In this document: piece after piece, positions 1-6,870 of the stretch
Numbering within the stretch: position 1 is the first letter of the stretch
Layout of the letters: the number at the start of each line of letters is the position of its first letter
Notes under the pieces: generated by a model
The model's database searches: none
Seen by the model: only the letters and a program-made list of their open reading frames with translations
What the model was told of the DNA's origin: nothing
DNA from: JAYFQE01 sp034927345
GTDB taxonomy: Bacteria > Bacillota > Clostridia > Saccharofermentanales > UBA5734
Reading direction: 5' to 3'
Length of the DNA: 64,000 nt
Assembly: GCA_034927345.1 (NCBI GenBank)
Contig: JAYFQE010000014.1
Location: 181,154 to 245,153 of the forward strand
Made by a program: the position numbers and the translations under genes

Positions 1-1368
1 AATACTCTTATAAACACCGCCGGCCGTTCCGGCCAAGATCGCCACGCCAAGAGTGCCGGCTTCCGAGATGGCGAGCGTTGTCACCGGTTTCCCCATCATG
101 GTTGCCTTGAGCTGCAAAAACGCGTCGGAACGGGCGAGACCCCCGACAGTAAGCAATTCGTCGATCTGTATGCCTGCCAGGGCCAGACGTTCAACATTGA
201 TCATCATCTCGTAAGTCAACCCTTCCAGTATGGCCTTGATGATATCCGCCGGCCTGGTATTGATCGTCAGACCGACGATCGCTCCCTGAGCCGCCTGATC
301 CATATAAGGGGTGGCCGCGCCGGCGAAATGCGGCAGAAGGAACAGAGATCCCGGATCCTTCGCTGCCCGATCGATCATCAGGTCATAGATATTTATACCC
401 AGCCGGGTTGCTTCCGCCTGATATGAATCGCCCCAATAATCGCGGTACCACTTCAGCACGCTGCCGCTCGTGAAAGTAAAAGCGTATGTGACATACAGAT
501 TGGGGATAACATGAGGGACACAGGCATAATGATTCTGCGCCATTTGTTCTGACATGGCAGGCCGGTTGAAAGCCGGCGTGATGCATTCGGTTGTCCCCAT
601 TCCGTCAACTGCCAGATTGCTGTGAATGACGCCGGCGCCCAAAGCGGCGCAAGCCTGGTCGTGGCCGCCGGCCACCAGAAGGACGTCGGACGGTAAACAC
701 AACTCGGACGCCAGACGGCCGGATATCTGCCCGACAACCGTGCCGGACTGCACCGGCGTACCGAATTTCTCCGCATCAATGCCGGCGCAGTCAATGAGTT
801 CCGGCGACCACTTTTTTTTAAACACATCAAAAGCCAGTGTCCTGGCAGCCAATGAATAATCCGTATAGGGACCCGCGCCTAACCGATACAGAATATAATC
901 GGCAAACAGAAGATACTTCCAGGTTTTCCGGTATTCCTCCGGCCGGTTCTTTTTCAGCCACATGATCTTGCATAAGCTGTACATCGGCTGAACAGCAGTT
1001 CCCGTGATGCCGAGAACCTGTTCATGATCCAGGCGTGACCTGAGATATGCGGCTTCTTCCTGTCCCCGGCAATCGATATAGATCATGCTGCGGCCCAGCG
1101 TTTGTCCGGATCGGTCAAGCGCTACGACCGCCTCGCCGAACGATGAAACACTGATCGCCCTGATCGCGTCGGACCGGCTGTTTTGCCTGACCTGCACAAT
1201 GACTTTCACAGCCGCCCGCCAGACCTGTTCGGGATCGATTTCCTGCCAGCCGGACTGCGGAGAGATCAGCGGATAGTCTTGATAGGCTTGCGCCGGCAAA
1301 GATCCGGTATCCTCGATAATGGTCGCTTTACAGCCGGATGTTCCTATGTCCAGACCTAAAAGACTCAT
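1..1368 (-). CDS. FGGY-family carbohydrate kinase (partial, 3' end off window)
   Basis: The reading frame starts at ATG 1368 behind a GGGAGGT ribosome site and stays open to base 1, giving 456 residues without a stop; family members are about 490-510 aa, so only the C-terminal tail is missing. The N-terminus GLDIGTSGCKATII is the phosphate-binding motif of the ASKHA fold. The family signatures VAGGHDQACAALGAG (middle) and TVGGLARSDAFLQL (C-terminal lobe) are visible. The enzyme should phosphorylate a sugar or ketose using ATP in the cytoplasm. It is the last visible gene of an isomerase-aldolase-kinase operon, so the substrate is probably the ketose made by the isomerase at 2444-3856. The exact sugar (xylulose-, fuculose- or gluconate-like) cannot be told. 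Confidence 0.9.
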   Translation of the reverse strand, partial: MSLLGLDIGTSGCKATIIEDTGSLPAQAYQDYPLISPQSGWQEIDPEQVWRAAVKVIVQVRQNSRSDAIRAISVSSFGEAVVALDRSGQTLGRSMIYIDCRGQEEAAYLRSRLDHEQVLGITGTAVQPMYSLCKIMWLKKNRPEEYRKTWKYLLFADYILYRLGAGPYTDYSLAARTLAFDVFKKKWSPELIDCAGIDAEKFGTPVQSGTVVGQISGRLASELCLPSDVLLVAGGHDQACAALGAGVIHSNLAVDGMGTTECITPAFNRPAMSEQMAQNHYACVPHVIPNLYVTYAFTFTSGSVLKWYRDYWGDSYQAEATRLGINIYDLMIDRAAKDPGSLFLLPHFAGAATPYMDQAAQGAIVGLTINTRPADIIKAILEGLTYEMMINVERLALAGIQIDELLTVGGLARSDAFLQLKATMMGKPVTTLAISEAGTLGVAILAGTAGGVYKSI

Positions 1369-1390
1369 GGAACCGCACCTCCCGTTATTT

Positions 1391-2395
1391 TTATTGATAC
1401 CAAAGCTGCAGATAACCTTGTACGATATTTTTCATTTCTTTGAAAATGATGTTCTGACGATAAGCAGTCGTAAAATAATCGATAGAAGCTTTCCCGGAAC
1501 TGGAGCATGTCTCGCCTAATAAACCTCTGTCTTTTAATTGCTCTATGGCCGCAGTCCCCGCAACTCCGGCGGCATGCTCAACCATATCCGTGAAGAGCGC
1601 CGGCGATGAATCTCGCTCCAATGCTGTCCATAAGTTGACTTTGCAGACGCCGTCGTCAATCAGATGAGCGATTTGTTCGCCAGGTACGGAGGAAGCGCCA
1701 TGGAGAACGATGCGCGTGCCGATGCTTGCTTTGATTTCCCGGGCGCAATCGCTGTGATACTGCAAATTTTTTGCGCTGGCGCGATGTTCCGTTCCCAGAT
1801 TGGCAACGATCAGATCGACGCCGGTCTCACGGTAATATTGTTCCGCATGCTGAGCCGTTGTCAATTCGCTCTTCTCATCTCCCGCAGCGTCTACGATCTC
1901 GTCGCAGGCGCCCTCGATAACAATATCTTGGCCGTGTTCGGCAACAAAGTTTCTGGTCAAACTGATATTGCCGGCAAATGGCATTTTTGAGGCGTCGAAC
2001 ATAATGGATGAAAAAGCGCCCATATCCCATGTCAGCAAAGCCTGATCATCATCAAACTGAATATGGTCCAGATGAACCATGACTTTAAGTTTCTCATAAG
2101 GCGATCCCGGGCCGGTCAGGATCTGCAGATCGGCCATGAAAAGCTTCAGCCCGATATCCCATTGCCGGGTATGCGTATAATAGGCCGACTGGGTCCGATG
2201 GCTGTAGCGATTGGTCATGGCCAAAATAATCGGCAGATCGGCCGATCCTTTACGGCCGCCATACTCGCTGACAGCGGCCATAACAGCCTCGGTTGTCGTT
2301 AGGTTTTCTGTGCAGAAGCAAGGCAGCACCCACCGGTTTCGCGCCGCTTCAGCGTAAATAGCCAGGACTTCTTTACGTTTCGAAACTATAGGCAT
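1391..2395 (-). CDS. class II (FBA/KbaY-like) aldolase, divergent
   Basis: The 334-aa protein resembles class II fructose/tagatose-bisphosphate aldolases, zinc enzymes that split ketose phosphates. Visible family motifs are HLDH (zinc ligand, about residue 108), SIMFDAS, IEGACDEI where the family usually has VEGELG, NLGTEHR where a zinc histidine follows the GT, and VLHGASS (phosphate loop). The start has an AGGAGGT site upstream. It lies 22 bp downstream of the start side of the kinase gene and 48 bp from the isomerase, in one operon. The pathway isomerase, kinase, aldolase is the logic used for deoxysugars and tagatose. The altered VEGELG and GnxHG motifs suggest an unusual substrate or a shifted metal site. 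Confidence 0.8.
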   Translation of the reverse strand: MPIVSKRKEVLAIYAEAARNRWVLPCFCTENLTTTEAVMAAVSEYGGRKGSADLPIILAMTNRYSHRTQSAYYTHTRQWDIGLKLFMADLQILTGPGSPYEKLKVMVHLDHIQFDDDQALLTWDMGAFSSIMFDASKMPFAGNISLTRNFVAEHGQDIVIEGACDEIVDAAGDEKSELTTAQHAEQYYRETGVDLIVANLGTEHRASAKNLQYHSDCAREIKASIGTRIVLHGASSVPGEQIAHLIDDGVCKVNLWTALERDSSPALFTDMVEHAAGVAGTAAIEQLKDRGLLGETCSSSGKASIDYFTTAYRQNIIFKEMKNIVQGYLQLWYQ

Positions 2396-2443
2396 AAATG
2401 ACCTCCTAAAATGGCCGGCCGGATAAACGCACGACGCGTCTTT

Positions 2444-3856
2444 TCATTGCGGCCCGGTTAAATCGACTTGATCGTAATGAAGATAGGTGGTAAATGCTTC
2501 ACGGACAGCGGCGCCGACATGGCCGGCCGTAACGCCGACATGATGGCGGAAACCTTGCTTGCCGATCGTCAGAAGCTTTTTGTCGAGCCGGTCGATCTCG
2601 GCGACGCCGCCGCAGCCAAAGAATTGTTCTTCAATCGGTTCGCCGGTAAACCGTCCTTCATCCAGGTAAAACACCAGTTTTCCGTTTTCCGTTTTCAAGC
2701 TGGCATAGGTCATCGGCGACGGAGCAATCCGGCCGGTATTGCAGCCCCAGCCGCAGCCGGCGCCAAAACTCTTGGCAAACATTTTGTGGTCGATGACGGT
2801 TCCCTTTTCTGTCATCAAGGTTTGCGGCACCGGCCCGCAATGGAAGAGGATACAGCGATCCGCCGCGCCGCCGTAATTATTGTTCCAGTCCAGACAGGTC
2901 GCCGGCATCTCGGAGGCGGCCGCCAGGCCATACATGGCAATCGCGTTGCCGGTATCCAATTCGCAGGCTGCAGTTATGCCCCGGTCGTTCAACTCGCTCA
3001 GCAGAACACAGGGAGCCACCCGCAGCTTTTTTTCAATCTCTTCCCAACAACGCAGGGACAAACAATCGAGATGGTAATCGGCGATCATATCGTCAAGGGC
3101 GACACTGACTTTGCTGAGCATGTTTATTTTCTCGTCCGGCGTTTCACCCCAGTTCGTATAAGCCAGCAGGCGGCTGCGTTTATCTTGGAACCGCGCGCAG
3201 CTTTCTGTTATGTCGCCGACTCGCAGAAACAATTCCGATAGATCGAAAGTATCGGTTGTAATGCCATAACGCTGCAGGGTCAGCTCATCAACACGAACTG
3301 TTTTAAACGCTGTCGTTCTGGCTCCGATCGCTCCGACCGTCATGCGCCGCATTCGTTTGACAATCCGGCAGACCGCGGCAAAATCAACAACTTGCCTTTT
3401 AAAAAGACTGGCGTCCGGATGTACGACATGAGGCGGGAAAACGGTATAGGGCATTTGATACTGGTAAAAAACGTCCATGATCGAAAACTTCCCGCAAAAA
3501 GCATCCCGGCGGTTGTTAAAATCCATTTTCCCGATTTCGTCCGGATAAGCCTGGATCAGGATCGGCACGCCGCAATCGGCCAGAGCTGCCACAGCGCCGT
3601 TTTCATCGCCGAAATTCGGTAAAGAGAGAATAACGCCGTCATACTCGCCTTGATGGCTGCTCAGGAACGACGCGTACCGCCTGCCTTCATCGGCTGTTTC
3701 TACCGCTCCATAACGGGTACAGGTATCATCCATCATCAAAACACTGAATCCCAGGTCCTCGACAACCGTTTTCAACTGTTTTCTGGCTTCGGCAATTAAG
3801 GATTCCGGGAAAAAACCCCGGTTGCCAAAATACAGGGCAAATGTTATCTTTTTCAT
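2444..3856 (-). CDS. L-fucose/L-arabinose isomerase-like protein
   Basis: The 470-aa protein resembles the L-fucose isomerase-like superfamily, manganese enzymes that convert aldoses to ketoses. The C-terminal half shows the expected acid and histidine ligands: ACELDTGNAIAMYGL with the glutamate, LDWNNNYG with an aspartate and LFHCGPVP with a histidine. The N-terminal Rossmann-like half contains DGVILSLPNFGDENG and a sugar-binding region. It is the first gene of the isomerase-aldolase-kinase operon, with an AGAGG site before ATG 3856. Divergent from it, 294 bp away, is a PocR-AraC regulator that probably controls it. The length is shorter than classical FucI (about 590 aa) and fits the shorter related group. 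Confidence 0.82.
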   Translation of the reverse strand: MKKITFALYFGNRGFFPESLIAEARKQLKTVVEDLGFSVLMMDDTCTRYGAVETADEGRRYASFLSSHQGEYDGVILSLPNFGDENGAVAALADCGVPILIQAYPDEIGKMDFNNRRDAFCGKFSIMDVFYQYQMPYTVFPPHVVHPDASLFKRQVVDFAAVCRIVKRMRRMTVGAIGARTTAFKTVRVDELTLQRYGITTDTFDLSELFLRVGDITESCARFQDKRSRLLAYTNWGETPDEKINMLSKVSVALDDMIADYHLDCLSLRCWEEIEKKLRVAPCVLLSELNDRGITAACELDTGNAIAMYGLAAASEMPATCLDWNNNYGGAADRCILFHCGPVPQTLMTEKGTVIDHKMFAKSFGAGCGWGCNTGRIAPSPMTYASLKTENGKLVFYLDEGRFTGEPIEEQFFGCGGVAEIDRLDKKLLTIGKQGFRHHVGVTAGHVGAAVREAFTTYLHYDQVDLTGPQ

Positions 3857-4150
3857 AACAAAAAACCTCTTTCCGCTTGTTCAGAGTATTTGTTTTTTCC
3901 GCTGCAGATCATACAATATTCCGGCATGCCAATGGATCATTTTCATCATAAACCGCCATTCACGCCGCCGATAGGTAATAGTGTCCCGCGAAGTGTAAAT
4001 TCGTCCCGATATTTATCTTCAAGGATACAGTTCAGGCAGAAAACAATTCCAGAACGCTCTTCAGATAGGTAAAAACCGATCGTTGAATCCTGCGGCGGTT
4101 CTGGTAAAATGACAACAGAGGGTAAAATCGTCCGGAAATGAGGGATAAAT
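3857..4150. promoter_or_regulatory. divergent intergenic region between isomerase operon and PocR-AraC regulator
   Basis: This 294-bp gap separates two divergently transcribed genes and must hold both promoters. On the minus strand there is a TATGAT-like -10 element near 3911-3916, but no convincing -35 was found. No long inverted repeat stood out. AraC-type binding sites cannot be assigned without comparison to related genomes. Confidence 0.4.
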
Positions 4151-4993
4151 GTGGCTTTAAAACTGGACGCCGGCAAGCTAAAAGAACTGATGAGCGATTT
4201 CTATATATTAACGAATATCCGGATTGTCATCTTTGATGATGAGTATCATGAAATTTTGGCTTATCCGGAATCGCTCAGCCCTTTGTGCCACATCATGAAA
4301 TCGCATGAAACTACCCGCGGCAAATGCCAAAAAAGCGACGTCGATTCCTTCGAAGCGTGCAAGAACACCGGTAAACTCGTCATCTACCATTGTCATGCCG
4401 GATTGATCGAAGCGACGGCGCCGCTGAAGGATAAAGGCGTGATTATCGGCTATATCATGTTCGGACAGATCGCTGATACAAAAAATAAAAAAGACTTGGC
4501 GGCCGTCATCGGCAGGCGCTATCAAACTTCGTCCATACCCGCCGCCCAATGGCAGTCGGCGATCCGCAAGGTCGAATATAAAAGCCTGCCGGAAATCAAG
4601 GCCGCCGCGAAAATTCTCGAAGCCTGCACCTATTACGTCTTGTTGAACGAACTGGTGTCGGTTAAGCACGATCAATTGATCCATCGATTTAATCAGTATA
4701 TTGCTGATCATTTGCAGACCGCCATGACTGCGCAAACGATCTGTGAAAACCTGCATATCAGCCGGACCAGGCTTTACGAGCTTACCCGCCAGTATTTGGG
4801 CATGGGGATCGCCGAATATATCAAAGAGCAGCGGATGGCAAAAGCCCGTGCCTTATTGGCCGGTACAGATGCCCGTATATCTGAGATTTCCGAGATGACG
4901 GGATTTTCCGATTATTCATATTTCTGCAAAGTATTTAAAAAAGCTTACGGCTTGTCCCCTAAGGAATACCGCGTCAAGCTGAGGGATTTATAG
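4151..4993 (+). CDS. AraC-family regulator with N-terminal PocR sensory domain
   Basis: The 280-aa protein starts at GTG 4151; an in-frame stop at 4139-4141 and a GAGGGA site five bases upstream fix this start. Residues about 8-170 match the PocR ligand-binding domain (LMSDFYILTNIRIVIFD, then Cys/His-rich segments around CHIMKSHETTRGKCQKSD and YHCHAGLIEA). Residues about 180-278 are a double helix-turn-helix AraC domain, ending IADITGF-like ISEMTGFSDYSYFCKVFKKAYGLSPKEYR. PocR domains bind small ligands, often polyols or their derivatives. It is divergent from the isomerase operon and convergent with the amidohydrolase, so it is the likely local activator. A deletion scar of a similar gene lies at 40505-40612. 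Confidence 0.9.
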   Translation: MALKLDAGKLKELMSDFYILTNIRIVIFDDEYHEILAYPESLSPLCHIMKSHETTRGKCQKSDVDSFEACKNTGKLVIYHCHAGLIEATAPLKDKGVIIGYIMFGQIADTKNKKDLAAVIGRRYQTSSIPAAQWQSAIRKVEYKSLPEIKAAAKILEACTYYVLLNELVSVKHDQLIHRFNQYIADHLQTAMTAQTICENLHISRTRLYELTRQYLGMGIAEYIKEQRMAKARALLAGTDARISEISEMTGFSDYSYFCKVFKKAYGLSPKEYRVKLRDL

Positions 4994-5045
4994 CCTGCCG
5001 GACGGAGACCTCGTGTGGAAGACGGTCTTGCACAGATCAATCAGT

Positions 5046-5945
5046 TTACTCAATCCCCAAGAATTTAGCCGCGTTATCCCGGGCGATTTTCCAGAAGACC
5101 GTGTCGCTGATTCTCTTCTCCTTGCGCCAGGTTATCATCAGCTCGGGCAAGGGTACAGGCATGGCCGGAAAACACATATCCGTGCCAAAAAACAACCGGT
5201 CCTGGAACTCTTCCATAAACCGGGGACCATATTCGTCATCCCGGGCGAAAGCATTATAAGCCGTAAAATCAGAAAGATCACCATACAAGTTGGGATATCT
5301 GCGGAATAATTTAGGGACAACACCCTCCTCAACGATTCTTCCCGTCGGCAGACGGCCTATTTGCCGGCCTTTTAAATCAAACAGGAAGCTCCGTTCCCCC
5401 GGTGTTTCCAGTTTGCCGATTTCCGACCAGAATACCGGACCATGGCCAAACAGGATTAAATTTGGAAATCTCTGCAGGGTATGTTCGAGCTGGGGCAGAC
5501 CAGGATCATCATAAAGCCCGAAATCTCCGGTCAGCTGGTCGGAACCGTCGAATATGACCGGCAATCCCACATTTTCGGCATGCCTGAACAGATTTTGAAC
5601 TAAAGGATGCATAACCGGGAGATTGGGCATCACTTCACCGATGCCTTTACAACCCAGGTCGCGATAATGAATCAGCAATTTCTCAAACGGCGCATCCGGC
5701 GAATTTGTCAGAGACCTCGGATCGATATTGCAAAACGGAATGAGCCGGTCGGGAAATTGAGCAGCCATATCCAGAATATCTTCGTTAGTCTGAGGAAGAT
5801 AAATCTCCGGGCTGACGATCGGCAGCAGAACGCCTTTCTCGATATCGAGCTCGTCATAGCGTTTAACCAATTCTTCCGCTGTACAAAAATCACAGATTCC
5901 CGGAATTGTTTTTCTGTAAGCATGAGCATGAATGTCAATAAACAT
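5046..5945 (-). CDS. amidohydrolase-2 family metal-dependent hydrolase
   Basis: The 299-aa protein begins MFIDIHAHAYRK, with the HxH metal motif (His6, His8). FGHGPVFW supplies a further histidine region, and FFGTDMCFP carries the conserved aspartate near the C-terminus. This pattern fits the amidohydrolase-2 TIM-barrel family, which includes decarboxylases and lactone hydrolases such as those for 2-pyrone-4,6-dicarboxylate. It is the last gene of the large sugar operon, 25 bp after the acetyltransferase gene. In a sugar operon a lactonase or amide-hydrolysing role is possible, but this is inference. Confidence 0.82.
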   Translation of the reverse strand: MFIDIHAHAYRKTIPGICDFCTAEELVKRYDELDIEKGVLLPIVSPEIYLPQTNEDILDMAAQFPDRLIPFCNIDPRSLTNSPDAPFEKLLIHYRDLGCKGIGEVMPNLPVMHPLVQNLFRHAENVGLPVIFDGSDQLTGDFGLYDDPGLPQLEHTLQRFPNLILFGHGPVFWSEIGKLETPGERSFLFDLKGRQIGRLPTGRIVEEGVVPKLFRRYPNLYGDLSDFTAYNAFARDDEYGPRFMEEFQDRLFFGTDMCFPAMPVPLPELMITWRKEKRISDTVFWKIARDNAAKFLGIE

Positions 5946-5970
5946 ATTACACCTCGTCCTGCATCTATAT

Positions 5971-6819
5971 TTATTTGATTGAGTATTTCCTTAGCCATTC
6001 CAGACAATCAGGCGAAAACCACGTGTCTGGATTTCGCTTGCATTCACGATAAACGATATCGGCAAAATCATCCGCCTTAAAACTGGTGAATAGCGAATGG
6101 CCGCATTGAGCGTAGGATATCAGGTCATTTCCTTTTAGCAACACATCCATCTGATCCGAATTAAGGAAAGGCCAGACACCGGCGGTTTGGAAACGACGAA
6201 TCTCGGACATGGCCCGGCATCTTTGACCTATATCCCGGATGGACTGGCAATAAGATTCCATCAGGCCATATTCGACAAAATGCTTGAATGTGTTATACCG
6301 CGTACCGACCCCGAGGAAAGCGATCCGGGCGCCATATAAATACATTTTCTGCCAGGGCGATGAATAAGAAAAGCAATAATCGCCGAACGGGCCCATGCGG
6401 GGTCCATACGATGAATGCTCATGGGTCAGCTCAACCGCCCGGCTTCCCCAGGCCGCCACCGAATGAGTCGCCTGATCGCTTCGCACGCTGTCGGGCAAGA
6501 GCCTGAATGTCTCCGATATCAACCCGACATCGGACGGTGATGTATTAATATCCCAATTTTCATAGGCGTGGGCAAAATCGCGCTGCACCAACGTGGGGAA
6601 GACAACCGTGCCCTGAGCCGTTACCGCTTCTTTGGCCGCGTTGATTACGGTGAGCGGTCCGCCGATAACCGTTCCAAAGCTCTTCAGGGATGAATGGATC
6701 AGCAGGATATCGCCCGGAACAATGCCGATATCGGTAAATGCTTTAACAATATCCTCCTGGGAAACCTGTGGTAATTCTGATGAATGAATATCGGCTGAAT
6801 CGCTTTTCTCAGGAAGCAT
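5971..6819 (-). CDS. AAC(3)-like (antibiotic_NAT / YokD family) N-acetyltransferase
   Basis: The protein (282 aa from ATG 6819) shows the fold signatures of the aminoglycoside 3-N-acetyltransferase family: GDILLIHSSLKSFGTVIGG near residue 30, RSDQATHSVAAWG with the conserved histidine-serine pair, and LYGARIAFLGVGTRYNT near residue 165. The family transfers acetyl from acetyl-CoA to an amine. An ATG at 6828 sits directly against a run of seven Gs, too close for a ribosome site, so 6819 is preferred. Because it lies inside a carbohydrate operon, an amino sugar or another metabolite is a more likely acceptor than an antibiotic. A resistance phenotype should not be assumed. Confidence 0.82.
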   Translation of the reverse strand: MLPEKSDSADIHSSELPQVSQEDIVKAFTDIGIVPGDILLIHSSLKSFGTVIGGPLTVINAAKEAVTAQGTVVFPTLVQRDFAHAYENWDINTSPSDVGLISETFRLLPDSVRSDQATHSVAAWGSRAVELTHEHSSYGPRMGPFGDYCFSYSSPWQKMYLYGARIAFLGVGTRYNTFKHFVEYGLMESYCQSIRDIGQRCRAMSEIRRFQTAGVWPFLNSDQMDVLLKGNDLISYAQCGHSLFTSFKADDFADIVYRECKRNPDTWFSPDCLEWLRKYSIK

Positions 6820-6870
6820 CCGACACATCCCCCCCTCTTATTTTATCTTCTTGTCAATCGGACCAGCGTA

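Noticed and set aside
2468..3241. 257-codon open frame on the plus strand
   Set aside because: It lies wholly antisense to the isomerase gene, has no ribosome site and no recognisable motif.
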